Shown here in pieces: positions 1 to 11,700 of a stretch of DNA of 64,000 nt; within the stretch, counting starts at the first letter, position 1, and every line of letters begins with the position of its first letter. The stretch comes from Magicicada septendecula (taxonomy: Eukaryota > Arthropoda > Insecta > Hemiptera > Cicadidae). The stretch spans positions 186,001-250,000 of the forward strand of contig JAWRYS010001452.1 in the NCBI GenBank assembly GCA_034769895.1. Reading direction: 5' to 3'. A program made the translations under genes and the position numbers. The notes under the pieces are model-generated. The model was not told where the DNA came from. It saw only the letters and a list, made by a program, of their open reading frames with translations, and did no database searches.

Positions 1-149
1 CACACAAAAATCACACACACAAAAAAGACGTACATATATCATAATATAATACCCCGCAAGCGCTTAGTTAATTAATATTAAAGCAACATTTTGGCTCACC
101 TGAAGCTCTTTAAATGATCACGAACTCAGTTCAAAAGATGAATCTTAAT

Positions 150-470
150 TCATAACGCCGCCAGACCAGTGTCCCGTTTGAATGCAAAAGAAGAAATGAG
201 GGCGAATGTCGATACCTGCGATCCCACGCGAACAGAAAATTCACAAATCAGCTGAATGGCGCGGCATGCTTGATTACGTACACACACAATTATCGCCACG
301 TCACGGTCAAGGTTAAACGATACAGTGAAGCCGTGGCTGCACAAGCAACCCTTGAACCCGTATACAGACGGCACAGTAGCCGCGACGTGCGCCGAATAAT
401 TTAAGCTTAAATAATTCGGCACACCCTCACCCCAAAAGGGCAACCTGGTTGCCCCAAAAGATCCACTCAT
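150..470 (-). CDS. 106-residue open frame of unknown function, doubtful
   Basis: This is the only ATG-started frame over 100 codons in the array A unit. It starts MSGSFGATRLPFWGEG and ends KRDTGLAAL. I see no signal peptide, membrane segment or known domain. Several Cys residues lie mid-protein, without metal-binding spacing. It repeats at 4528-4848, 8905-9225, 13284-13604, 17661-17981, 22039-22359, 26417-26737 and 30795-31115, with one Gly/Asp difference between copies (position 349). Persistence in all copies is no evidence of selection because the DNA copies are near-identical. Part of the frame overlaps the 391-420 palindrome. It lies inside a candidate minus-strand exon (100-545) but stops before that exon's donor-like site. 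It may be chance. Confidence 0.15.
   Translation of the reverse strand: MSGSFGATRLPFWGEGVPNYLSLNYSAHVAATVPSVYGFKGCLCSHGFTVSFNLDRDVAIIVCVRNQACRAIQLICEFSVRVGSQVSTFALISSFAFKRDTGLAAL
391..420. repeat. 30-bp near-perfect palindrome centred on AAGCTT
   Basis: The arms GCCGAATAATTTAAG and CTTAAATAATTCGGC are reverse complements except for one base. The palindrome is present once in every array A unit. In the partial ninth unit it lies at 35413-35442 with one further mismatch, and array A ends 4 bp past it. A cruciform-capable sequence next to a rearrangement junction is notable. Confidence 0.9.
438..454. repeat. Compact inverted repeat, 8-bp arms with 1-nt centre
   Basis: GGGCAACC at 438-445 is followed by T and then GGTTGCCC at 447-454. 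It is flanked by the direct repeat CCCCAAAAG (430-438 and 452-460). It lies 18 bp from the 391-420 palindrome, so the unit carries two adjacent palindromic sequences. It is repeated in all complete units. Confidence 0.85.
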
Positions 471-941
471 TCGCAGTTCACATGACCGCCCAGGGTAATT
501 CTCAGGACTCGAGCTCCCTTGGGTAACCTCAGGAAAATATCGCTCCTAGGAAGACAGAGGCTCAGGGTGAAAACGAAGGAAGAAGAAGTGAGAAGTGTAG
601 TGTGTATGCCTGTGTGCATGTGGGTGTATCTGTGCAAATGTGTGGGAACTGCATGCTGACTTGATCAGGGTCAGCATACAGCGACAAGAGACAGGAGGAG
701 AAAAGAAGAAAGACAAGTTCGGTAGCTCCCTGAGTTCTGACCTCCTAAGGCCTCCTACAATCAACAACTGAGACCCGAAAGCTGTCATTACCACCAGGAA
801 CTTCCTCTGTCCGCCCCTCCCAGGACTGAAAATCTCAACCACACTGCGACAATCCCCAAGCGAGACCTCCCCGCCATGCCAACCCCACGGGACCGCCCCA
901 ACACGTCACCCTCTCTGGTGACCACCCCCTACCTCTCTTGC

Positions 942-999
942 TACTCACATATTCATGCCCGAAGGCCAACAAGGTGCTACTGACCTTGATATGTGAGTA
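942..999. repeat. Inverted repeat, 11-bp arms, 36-bp spacer
   Basis: TACTCACATAT (942-952) is the exact reverse complement of ATATGTGAGTA (989-999). Each arm contains a GTGAGTA donor-like motif facing outward, one on each strand. A smaller hairpin lies just before it: GTCACC at 905-910 pairs with GGTGAC at 917-922. No function is assigned. Confidence 0.75.
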
Positions 1000-1840
1000 C
1001 CACTTCTACAACCGTCCAGCTCGTGGACCGACCAGCCATGTGCAGCAAAACAAGGCATCATCAATCCTTGACACATGACTGGCCCACATCCCTACACTAG
1101 GGCGGACGGACCCGATTAGCAAGGCCGAGAAGACCGCATCGAGGGCACGCGAACATCAATCTCTCAATGTCCACTTTCGAATACTTATCTCCCTACCTGA
1201 GGAGGTGGGGGGGTAACTTCTCTGCGGACAGCCAACACTCAGCCATACAACCGACGCCCAAACAACCCTGGGGACATCACCGGGAATGCGGCATGGTTCG
1301 GGCCAAACACTAATCCACATTGAATAACTGACCTACTTTTTATATCACTCGAACAGCTGGTCAGACAGAAAACAAATAAACTGGTCTTTGAATTTAGAAG
1401 TCGGGCGCGCAATTATAACATATAACGATATACAATCTATCAGATAAGCAGGCAGCACGGCTTGAAATACTGTTACAGCTGCGGCTATCAGCTGGCCAAA
1501 GGTTATCTTTCGGATCGGCATACCTCATTCGCCTCACTATGTATTGAATCTAATTTTATAATCTTGTGTATATTCAATTTTTAAAATATCTCTCCCTTGC
1601 ATAGTTTCATTTGAATACACACTCTCGCGAACAGGGCGATAACAAAAAACATAGTCATCCTTTCCCTACTGTCTTCCCAACTAACTTTTCATCGACCGAC
1701 GCTCCATATGATACATTGCAAACAGATTATTCAATTCAGGCTGCTGAATTATCACCCCCAAAATTTACATAACCAACACGACACAGACAACAATTCAACA
1801 CGACATCACAACAAAAGAAGAGGAAAAACTTGAGTCGCAT

Positions 1841-1878
1841 CAAGTGGCTTCAGGGTTCTCAAGTGGCTTCAGGGTTCC
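1841..1878. repeat. 19-bp direct duplication
   Basis: CAAGTGGCTTCAGGGTTCT at 1841-1859 is followed immediately by a second copy at 1860-1878 ending CC instead of CT. It is present in every complete array A unit, so it was in the founder unit before amplification. Confidence 0.9.
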
Positions 1879-2708
1879 TTAACGAAGCGCGAGGGGAAGG
1901 GGAAAACGAAAAGCAGATCAATCTCCCCAACACAAGAAAACAAACGACAACATTAGTACCGAATGTACATACATAAATAACACCACCCAATACCAAACGC
2001 TAGCATAATACCATCTATTAAATATACATACACATGTGTTGCGGAAGCAACATTCATGATGAACAATTCACAACTAATCCGCACTTTTAAAAATGACCGT
2101 ACACAAGTAGTATGCATGGCCCGACCATGACCGCATTCTGCCAAATTAATATATATATATTCTGACCCGGATAATTCCGTAATGTGGAAACAGGTGAACA
2201 ATCCCTGTCTAAGCGCAGACAGTAAAATCATATCGGTTATCCTACAACCATGCAAGTCAATACGACACAGCTTAACAGGTCCCGACCAACTTCAACAAGG
2301 TCTGACAGCGTTGGGCCAGGTAAAAAAAATTTAGATGCACTAAACGTACTCAAAACCCCCTAAGGAAACCAAGCTACTCAAACAATCGTGTAAAGGCGTG
2401 TGTGACCTTCACATAGTTAGGTACCTATATACATGTTGCGTCCGGTTTACATACATAAGATTCATATACACAAAACGACATTAACATTTTATAAAACAAT
2501 TAACAGGAACAACACCAATAAAACCTTCCTTTAAATTAATTTCCTTGCTTAAACCTAAACAGATATATATATTATATTATTGGACTCTCCCTTACTGCCC
2601 CAGAATCTATCTAAACTGCCCAAATTACTCCAAATTACTTGCAAGCCCTGTCACATTTCAGCCCATTGATCTAAACCACGCTCTGCTACCATTGAAACGT
2701 CCCCCTGG

Positions 2709-2773
2709 ATTTTTTATAAAATTTTTGTTAAGTTTTTTTTTAATTTTTTTTTTTGTTTTTCTTTTTTTTCTCA
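2709..2773. repeat. Long T-rich tract, length-variable between units
   Basis: A run of T broken only by isolated other bases and short AT interruptions ends in TCTCAG at 2770-2775. Its length differs between units (shorter in unit 2 near 7110-7146 and in unit 8 near 33355-33416), as expected for homopolymer slippage or sequencing error. On the plus strand it resembles a polypyrimidine tract plus 3' splice site, and CAGGTAAAA near 2319 could be a donor, but no coding exon is visible around them. Confidence 0.8.
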
Positions 2774-2797
2774 GGGGTCGTTACTTAATTATTAAAA

Positions 2798-2814
2798 CTA
2801 GACCTGCGGTCTAG
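2798..2814. repeat. 17-bp hairpin-forming palindrome
   Basis: CTAGACC, loop TGC, GGTCTAG: perfect 7-bp arms immediately after the T-rich tract and about 40 bp before an AATAAA. A hairpin followed by AATAAA could belong to an RNA 3' end, but this is only a position-based suggestion. It is repeated in every complete unit. Confidence 0.6.
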
Positions 2815-3831
2815 ACGGAAGAAAAATTGAGTTGAGCCCATCGTGACAGGACTTGCAATAAAACACTTGCTAACGATAACGGCTTTCATTAGTGTTCTCT
2901 TGTTATAATAATAACACCTTTATTACAATATGCACGGCTATATTTTCCACTATCATTAATAAACGTCCATCTCTCCAATATTGAATAACAATTTGCAATA
3001 TTAACAAAGAATTAATTTTGAATATAATTAATCAACAACAAATTATTCAAATACCTTTAAGTGCATTGCCTTCACATAAGCTGACATCACTAAGTATTAA
3101 CCTTTATTCAAATGACTTTTCTAAATAAGTTCTAATAAACAATTACTAAAGGTTGAATCTACAGAAACTTTATGAATTAAACTGACCCTCAAACAATGAT
3201 ACATCATGCCTAACAAGAACATGTAATATGCCGTTTTATACTTGCCAAATAAAATATTTCTCTTTTCCTTTTAAAATAAATTATGCATCACAGGATTAAT
3301 ACATGTATATACAGACATATATATCTTAATACTATCACCATGCCTTACACACACCAGTTGCCCGCTTAAGAAAAAATTTAAGGTGTCATACTACAAGAAT
3401 TATACTGGCTCAATTCTGTAACAGCCCCCCTAATAAGGACCTGTACCCACAAGAAGATTTAGGAAGGAACTACTCCATAGTTATTATCAATGCGTTAAGT
3501 ACAAGTTCTTAATGGCATTTTATCTTCATAAGAAACAGTTAATTAAACTGCCCAACTACCAGTTTTAAATTATGCTAGGTCACTAATCACGACAAAGGCA
3601 AATGGTGTGCTACAAAATATAGCATAGTAATTGACATTCTTCAACAGGTAGATTATTTAACTCTTTAATTACACTAGTCACTATAAGTCCACCGGACATG
3701 CTATAATAGACAGTTGGTCATTGAACATCTAAAATTACGGTTGTGAAGATGTCTTTCATTTCATGTTTTAACTGCAATAGGTTGCTGTTTCTTTTTGTAT
3801 TTTGTGGATTAAAATATAGGAAAGGTCCCAC

Positions 3832-4072
3832 CTGTGCTTAGACGATTTGTTGTTACCCAGAATGCGCGCTGATGTTGACTGGGGTGTAACCACTGGTGTC
3901 TCCGAAATTCTGTGCTTCATTTCTTCCTTAGGGCAGTCATTTTGGGCTGGCAGTGTGGGGATTTCTCGAGGTCTGACGGCATTGGGGTGGTGCTGCGATA
4001 GTCTGCAGATGACGACCGATGTTCTGTCCCCATCTTCGTTTTCCCCTTTTCCATCTCGGCTAGGCGGGAACC
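3832..4072 (-). other. Candidate minus-strand exon in the small GC-rich block
   Basis: On the minus strand the block begins after TTTTCCAG (border 4073/4072), with CTGAC, a possible branch-point sequence, about 30 bases upstream. It ends at CACAG before GTGGGA (3832/3831). One frame stays open across all 241 bp, although the frame containing it has no ATG start (it begins at GTG near 4148). A donor-like site in the next unit (4478/4477) would give a 405-bp intron crossing the unit border. The block stands out as GC-richer than its surroundings. No homology is recognised. Equivalent blocks occur in all eight complete units. Confidence 0.18.
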
Positions 4073-4378
4073 CTGGAAAACATTTTATTTGTAAGTAGCC
4101 GTCAGGAAAAAATACCCTCACACAATTCTTTCTCGCCCCGGTAAGCACAGATCACAGACACACTCACTGTCACAATTCCATTCCGAAAATTAAGTGTCAA
4201 CATAATTATTACTCCTCACAATTTCTCTTTAAATTATCCACTTTTAGAATTAAATTATTTTTAACCTTAAATCTTTATTACTTTACATTGGAATATAGTT
4301 TTAACGGCAAGTTCTATTTAATTTTCATGCAAGCAAAGGCAAGTCGGCAACGTGCTCTTAACCATCCCAGACGCAACA

Positions 4379-7300
4379 CACACAAAAATCACACACACAA
4401 AAAAGACGTACATATATCATAATATAATACCCCGCAAGCGCTTAGTTAATTAATATTAAAGCAACATTTTGGCTCACCTGAAGCTCTTTAAATGATCACG
4501 AACTCAGTTCAAAAGATGAATCTTAATTCATAACGCCGCCAGACCAGTGTCCCGTTTGAATGCAAAAGAAGAAATGAGGGCGAATGTCGATACCTGCGAT
4601 CCCACGCGAACAGAAAATTCACAAATCAGCTGAATGGCGCGGCATGCTTGATTACGTACACACACAATTATCGCCACGTCACGGTCAAGGTTAAACGATA
4701 CAGTGAAGCCGTGGCTGCACAAGCAACCCTTGAACCCGTATACAGACGGCACAGTAGCCGCGACGTGCGCCGAATAATTTAAGCTTAAATAATTCGGCAC
4801 ACCCTCACCCCAAAAGGGCAACCTGGTTGCCCCAAAAGATCCACTCATTCGCAGTTCACATGACCGCCCAGGGTAATTCTCAGGACTCGAGCTCCCTTGG
4901 GTAACCTCAGGAAAATATCGCTCCTAGGAAGACAGAGGCTCAGGGTGAAAACGAAGGAAGAAGAAGTGAGAAGTGTAGTGTGTATGCCTGTGTGCATGTG
5001 GGTGTATCTGTGCAAATGTGTGGGAACTGCATGCTGACTTGATCAGGGTCAGCATACAGCGACAAGAGACAGGAGGAGAAAAGAAGAAAGACAAGTTCGG
5101 TAGCTCCCTGAGTTCTGACCTCCTAAGGCCTCCTACAATCAACAACTGAGACCCGAAAGCTGTCATTACCACCAGGAACTTCCTCTGTCCGCCCCTCCCA
5201 GGACTGAAAATCTCAACCACACTGCGACAATCCCCAAGCGAGACCTCCCCACCATGCCAACCCCACGGGACCGCCCCAACACGTCACCCTCTCTGGTGAC
5301 CACCCCCTACCTCTCTTGCTACTCACATATTCATGCCCGAAGGCCAACAAGGTGCTACTGACCTTGATATGTGAGTACCACTTCTACAACCGTCCAGCTC
5401 GTGGACCGACCAGCCATGTGCAGCAAAACAAGGCATCATCAATCCTTGACACATGACTGGCCCACATCCCTACACTAGGGCGGACGGACCCGATTAGCAA
5501 GGCCGAGAAGACCGCATCGAGGGCACGCGAACATCAATCTCTCAATCTCCACTTTCGAATACTTATCTCCCTACCTGAGGAGGTGGGGGGGTAACTTCTC
5601 TGCGGACAGCCAACACTCAGCCATACAACCGACGCCCAAACAACCCTGGGGACATCACCGGGAATGCGGCATGGTTCGGGCCAAACACTAATCCACATTG
5701 AATAACTGACCTACTTTTTATATCACTCGAACAGCTGGTCAGACAGAAAACAAATAAACTGGTCTTTGAATTTAGAAGTCGGGCGCGCAATTATAACATA
5801 TAACGATATACAATCTATCAGATAAGCAGGCAGCACGGCTTGAAATACTGTTACAGCTGCGGCTATCAGCTGGCCAAAGGTTATCTTTCGGATCGGCATA
5901 CCTCATTCGCCTCACTATGTATTGAATCTAATTTTATAATCTTGTGTATATTCAATTTTTAAAATATCTCTCCCTTGCATAGTTTCATTTGAATACACAC
6001 TCTCGCGAACAGGGCGATAACAAAAAACATAGTCATCCTTTCCCTACTGTCTTCCCAACTAACTTTTCATCGACCGACGCTCCATATGATACATTGCAAA
6101 CAGATTATTCAATTCAGGCTGCTGAATTATCACCCCCAAAATTTACATAACCAACACGACACAGACAACAATTCAACACGACATCACAACAAAAGAAGAG
6201 GAAAAACTTGAGTCGCATCAAGTGGCTTCAGGGTTCTCAAGTGGCTTCAGGGTTCCTTAACGAAGCGCGAGGGGAAGGGGAAAACGAAAAGCAGATCAAT
6301 CTCCCCAACACAAGAAAACAAACGACAACATTAGTACCGAATGTACATACATAAATAACACCACCCAATACCAAACGCTAGCATAATACCATCTATTAAA
6401 TATACATACACATGTGTTGCGGAAGCAACATTCATGATGAACAATTCACAACTAATCCGCACTTTTAAAAATGACCGTACACAAGTAGTATGCATGGCCC
6501 GACCATGACCGCATTCTGCCAAATTAATATATATATATTCTGACCCGGATAATTCCGTAATGTGGAAACAGGTGAACAATCCCTGTCTAAGCGCAGACAG
6601 TAAAATCATATCGGTTATCCTACAACCATGCAAGTCAATACGACACAGCTTAACAGGTCCCGACCAACTTCAACAAGGTCTGACAGCGTTGGGCCAGGTA
6701 AAAAAAATTTAGATGCACTAAACGTACTCAAAACCCCCTAAGGAAACCAAGCTACTCAAACAATCGTGTAAAGGCGTGTGTGACCTTCACATAGTTAGGT
6801 ACCTATATACATGTTGCGTCCGGTTTACATACATAAGATTCATATACACAAAACGACATTAACATTTTATAAAACAATTAACAGGAACAACACCAATAAA
6901 ACCTTCCTTTAAATTAATTTCCTTGCTTAAACCTAAACAGATATATATATTATATTATTGGACTCTCCCTTACTGCCCCAGAATCTATCTAAACTGCCCA
7001 AATTACTCCAAATTACTTGCAAGCCCTGTCACATTTCAGCCCATTGATCTAAACCACGCTCTGCTACCATTGAAACGTCCCCCTGGATTTTTTATAAAAT
7101 TTTTGTTAAGTTTTTTTTTAATTTTTTTTTTGTTTTTCTTTTTTTTCTCAGGGGTCGTTACTTAATTATTAAAACTAGACCTGCGGTCTAGACGGAAGAA
7201 AAATTGAGTTGAGCCCATCGTGACAGGACTTGCAATAAAACACTTGCTAACGATAACGGCTTTCATTAGTGTTCTCTTGTTATAATAATAACACCTTTAT

Positions 7301-8755
7301 TACAATATGCACGGCTATATTTTCCACTATCATTAATAAACGTGCATCTCTCCAATATTGAATAACAATTTGCAATATTAACAAAGAATTAATTTTGAAT
7401 ATAATTAATCAACAACAAATTATTCAAATACCTTTAAGTGCATTGCCTTCACATAAGCTGACATCACTAAGTATTAACCTTTATTCAAATGACTTTTCTA
7501 AATAACTTCTAATAAACAATTACTAAAGGTTGAATCTACAGAAACTTTATGAATTAAACTGACCCTCAAACAATGATACATCATGCCTAACAAGATCATG
7601 TAATATGCCGTTTTATACTTGCCAAATAAAATATTTCTCTTTTCCTTTTAAAATAAATTATGCATCACAGGATTAATACATGTATATACAGACATATATA
7701 TCTTAATACTATCACCATGCCTTACACACACCAGTTGCCCCATTAAGAAAAAATTTAAGGTGTCATACTACAAGAATTATACTGGCTCAATTCTGTAACA
7801 GCCCCCCTAATAAGGACCTGTACCCACAAGAAGATTTAGGAAGGAACTACTCCATAGTTATTATCAATGCGTTAAGTACAAGTTGTTAATGGCATTTTAT
7901 CTTCATAAGAAACAGTTAATTAAACTGCCCAACTACCAGTTTTAAATTATGCTAGGTCACTAATCACGACAAAGGCAAATGGTGTGCTATAAAATATAGC
8001 ATAGTAATTGACATTCTTCAACAGGTAGATTATTTAACTCTTTAATTACACTAGTCACTATAAGTCCACCGGACATGCTATAATAGACAGTTGGTCATTG
8101 AACATCTAAAATTACGGTTGTGAAGATGTCTTTCATTTCATGTTTTAACTGCAATAGGTTGCTGTTTCTTTTTGTATTTTGTGGATTAAAATATAGGAAA
8201 GGTCCCACCTGTGCTTAGACGATTTGTTGTTACCCAGAATGCGCGCTGATGTTGACTGGGGTGTAACCACTGGTGTCTCCGAAATTCTGTGCTTCATTTC
8301 TTCCTTAGGGCAGTCATTTTGGGCTGGCAGTGTGGGGATTTCTCGAGGTCTGACGGCATTGGGGTGGTGCTGCGATAGTCTGCAGATGACGACCGATGTT
8401 CTGTCCCCATCTTCGTTTTCCCCTTTTCCATCTCGGCTAGGCGGGAACCCTGGAAAACATTTTATTTGTAAGTAGCCGTCAGGAAACAATACCCTCACAC
8501 AATTCTTTCTCGCCCCGGTAAGCACAGATCACAGACACACTCACTGTCACAATTCCATTCCGAAAATTAAGTGTCAACATAATTATTACTCCTCACAATT
8601 TCTCTTTAAATTATCCACTTTTAGAATTAAATTATTTTTAACCTTAAATCTTTATTACTTTACATTGGAATATAGTTTTAACGGCAAGTTCTATTTAATT
8701 TTCATGCAAGCAAAGGCAAGTCGGCAACGTGCTCTTAACCATCCCAGACGCAACA
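4379..8755. repeat. Array A unit 2
   Basis: Complete 4377-bp unit. It has the C form at the site matching unit-1 position 349 but variant set II in its last third (G at 7344, AATAACTTC near 7501, AAGATCATG near 7592, CCCCATT near 7738, CTATAAAA near 7987, GAAACAAT near 8482). A private A lies at 5251, and the T tract near 7110-7146 is shorter than in unit 1. Confidence 0.95.
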
Positions 8756-11700
8756 CACACAAAAATCACACACACAAAAAAGACGTACATATATCATAAT
8801 ATAATACCCCGCAAGCGCTTAGTTAATTAATATTAAAGCAACATTTTGGCTCACCTGAAGCTCTTTAAATGATCACGAACTCAGTTCAAAAGATGAATCT
8901 TAATTCATAACGCCGCCAGACCAGTGTCCCGTTTGAATGCAAAAGAAGAAATGAGGGCGAATGTCGATACCTGCGATCCCACGCGAACAGAAAATTCACA
9001 AATCAGCTGAATGGCGCGGCATGCTTGATTACGTACACACACAATTATCGCCACGTCACGGTCAAGGTTAAACGATACAGTGAAGCCGTGGCTGCACAAG
9101 CAATCCTTGAACCCGTATACAGACGGCACAGTAGCCGCGACGTGCGCCGAATAATTTAAGCTTAAATAATTCGGCACACCCTCACCCCAAAAGGGCAACC
9201 TGGTTGCCCCAAAAGATCCACTCATTCGCAGTTCACATGACCGCCCAGGGTAATTCTCAGGACTCGAGCTCCCTTGGGTAACCTCAGGAAAATATCGCTC
9301 CTAGGAAGACAGAGGCTCAGGGTGAAAACGAAGGAAGAAGAAGTGAGAAGTGTAGTGTGTATGCCTGTGTGCATGTGGGTGTATCTGTGCAAATGTGTGG
9401 GAACTGCATGCTGACTTGATCAGGGTCAGCATACAGCGACAAGAGACAGGAGGAGAAAAGAAGAAAGACAAGTTCGGTAGCTCCCTGAGTTCTGACCTCC
9501 TAAGGCCTCCTACAATCAACAACTGAGACCCGAAAGCTGTCATTACCACCAGGAACTTCCTCTGTCCGCCCCTCCCAGGACTGAAAATCTCAACCACACT
9601 GCGACAATCCCCAAGCGAGACCTCCCCGCCATGCCAACCCCACGGGACCGCCCCAACACGTCACCCTCTCTGGTGACCACCCCCTACCTCTCTTGCTACT
9701 CACATATTCATGCCCGAAGGCCAACAAGGTGCTACTGACCTTGATATGTGAGTACCACTTCTACAACCGTCCAGCTCGTGGACCGACCAGCCATGTGCAG
9801 CAAAACAAGGCATCATCAATCCTTGACACATGACTGGCCCACATCCCTACACTAGGGCGGACGGACCCGATTAGCAAGGCCGAGAAGACCGCATCGAGGG
9901 CACGCGAAAATCAATCTCTCAATCTCCACTTTCGAATAGTTATCTCCCTACCTGAGGAGGTGGGGGGGGTAACTTCTCTGCGGACAGCCAACACTCAGCC
10001 ATACAACCGACGCCCAAACAACCCTGGGGACATCACCGGGAATGCGGCATGGTTCGGGCCAAACACTAATCCACATTGAATAACTGACCTACTTTTTATA
10101 TCACTCGAACAGCTGGTCAGACAGAAAACAAATAAACTGGTCTTTGAATTTAGAAGTCGGGCGCGCAATTATAACATATAACGATATACAATCTATCAGA
10201 TAAGCAGGCAGCACGGCTTGAAATACTGTTACAGCTGCGGCTATCAGCTGGCCAAAGGTTATCTTTCGGATCGGCATACCTCATTCGCCTCACTATGTAT
10301 TGAATCTAATTTTATAATCTTGTGTATATTCAATTTTTAAAATATCTCTCCCTTGCATAGTTTCATTTGAATACACACTCTCGCGAACAGGGCGATAACA
10401 AAAAACATAGTCATCCTTTCCCTACTGTCTTCCCAACTAACTTTTCATCGACCGACGCTCCATATGATACATTGCAAACAGATTATTCAATTCAGGCTGC
10501 TGAATTATCACCCCCAAAATTTACATAACCAACACGACACAGACAACAATTCAACACGACATCACAACAAAAGAAGAGGAAAAACTTGAGTCGCATCAAG
10601 TGGCTTCAGGGTTCTCAAGTGGCTTCAGGGTTCCTTAACGAAGCGCGAGGGGAAGGGGAAAACGAAAAGCAGATCAATCTCCCCAACACAAGAAAACAAA
10701 CGACAACATTAGTACCGAATGTACATACATAAATAACACCACCCAATACCAAACGCTAGCATAATACCATCTATTAAATATACATACACATGTGTTGCGG
10801 AAGCAACATTCATGATGAACAATTCACAACTAATCCGCACTTTTAAAAATGACCGTACACAAGTAGTATGCATGGCCCGACCATGACCGCATTCTGCCAA
10901 ATTAATATATATATATTCTGACCCGGATAATTCCGTAATGTGGAAACAGGTGAACAATCCCTGTCTAAGCGCAGACAGTAAAATCATATCGGTTATCCTA
11001 CAACCATGCAAGTCAATACGACACAGCTTAACAGGTCCCGACCAACTTCAACAAGGTCTGACAGCGTTGGGCCAGGTAAAAAAAATTTAGATGCACTAAA
11101 CGTACTCAAAACCCCCTAAGGAAACCAAGCTACTCAAACAATCGTGTAAAGGCGTGTGTGACCTTCACATAGTTAGGTACCTATATACATGTTGCGTCCG
11201 GTTTACATACATAAGATTCATATACACAAAACGACATTAACATTTTATAAAACAATTAACAGGAACAACACCAATAAAACCTTCCTTTAAATTAATTTCC
11301 TTGCTTAAACCTAAACAGATATATATATTATATTATTGGACTCTCCCTTACTGCCCCAGAATCTATCTAAACTGCCCAAATTACTCCAAATTACTTGCAA
11401 GCCCTGTCACATTTCAGCCCATTGATCTAAACCACGCTCTGCTACCATTGAAACGTCCCCCTGGATTTTTTATAAAATTTTTGTTAAGTTTTTTTTTAAT
11501 TTTTTTTTTTGTTTTTCTTTTTTTTCTCAGGGGTCGTTACTTAATTATTAAAACTAGACCTGCGGTCTAGACGGAAGAAAAATTGAGTTGAGCCCATCGT
11601 GACAGGACTTGCAATAAAACACTTGCTAACGATAACGGCTTTCATTAGTGTTCTCTTGTTATAATAATAACACCTTTATTACAATATGCACGGCTATATT

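Larger units (their letters stand above)
100..545 (-). other. Candidate minus-strand exon with strong splice-like borders
   Basis: Read on the minus strand, a long pyrimidine-rich tract (about 590-546) ends in CTTCCTAG, giving an acceptor-like border at 545. The block ends with CTTCAG before GTGAGC, a consensus donor, at 100/99. The upstream partner could be the GTGAGT donor at 948/947, giving a 403-bp intron (546-948). The block holds the 106-residue frame. The same sites recur in every complete unit at +4378-bp steps. Splice-like motifs are common by chance, so this is inference; no promoter or full gene was recognised. Confidence 0.2.
1330..3831. other. AT-rich non-coding stretch of the array A unit
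   Basis: The longest open frames here (100 residues on minus at 1953-2255; 89 residues on plus at 2545-2814) begin at TTG, have no family features, and the second is largely translated T tract. The stretch also holds a short TA run near 2147-2160. I see no gene, RNA gene or transposon end. The corresponding part of every other unit is the same. Confidence 0.7.
1..4378. repeat. Array A unit 1
   Basis: Complete 4378-bp unit, used as the reference for positions inside the array. About 130-1330 is GC-richer with CpG-containing stretches, 1330-3830 is AT-rich, 3832-4140 is a short GC-richer block, and 4150-4370 is AT-rich. It carries C at 349 and variant set I across 2967-4107 (C at 2967, G at 3129, AAGAACATG near 3213, CCCGCTT near 3361, CTACAAAA near 3611, GAAAAAAT near 4105). 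Apparent private bases are 1169 (G) and 3508 (C). Confidence 0.95.

Noticed and set aside
307-321. 15-bp sequence TCAAGGTTAAACGAT shared by array A and array B (40096-40110), possibly showing common origin
   Set aside because: The match does not extend on either side, and a chance 15-base match between two AT-rich units of this size is not very unlikely.
546-842. 98-residue minus-strand frame of array A (and its 141- and 75/82-residue variants in other units)
   Set aside because: No ATG start for the main form, no recognisable domain, its 3' half is a translated pyrimidine-rich tract, and its length changes with one-base differences between copies.
1953-2255. 100-residue minus-strand frame in the AT-rich part of array A
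   Set aside because: Starts at TTG, no family features. It is present in all copies only because the DNA is near-identical.
2545-2814. 89-residue plus-strand frame ending in a Phe/Leu-rich tail
   Set aside because: TTG start, and the hydrophobic tail is a translated T tract whose frame varies with tract length.
3847-4098. 83-residue plus-strand frame opposite the 126-residue minus-strand frame
   Set aside because: TTG start, and it lies antisense to the candidate exon. The 126-residue frame itself starts at GTG and is kept only as part of that exon hypothesis.
4374-4405. CA-rich border segment as a telomeric or transposon end
   Set aside because: It is a short simple repeat (CACACA with A runs) with no TTAGG-type telomere motif, no inverted partner and no target-site duplication.
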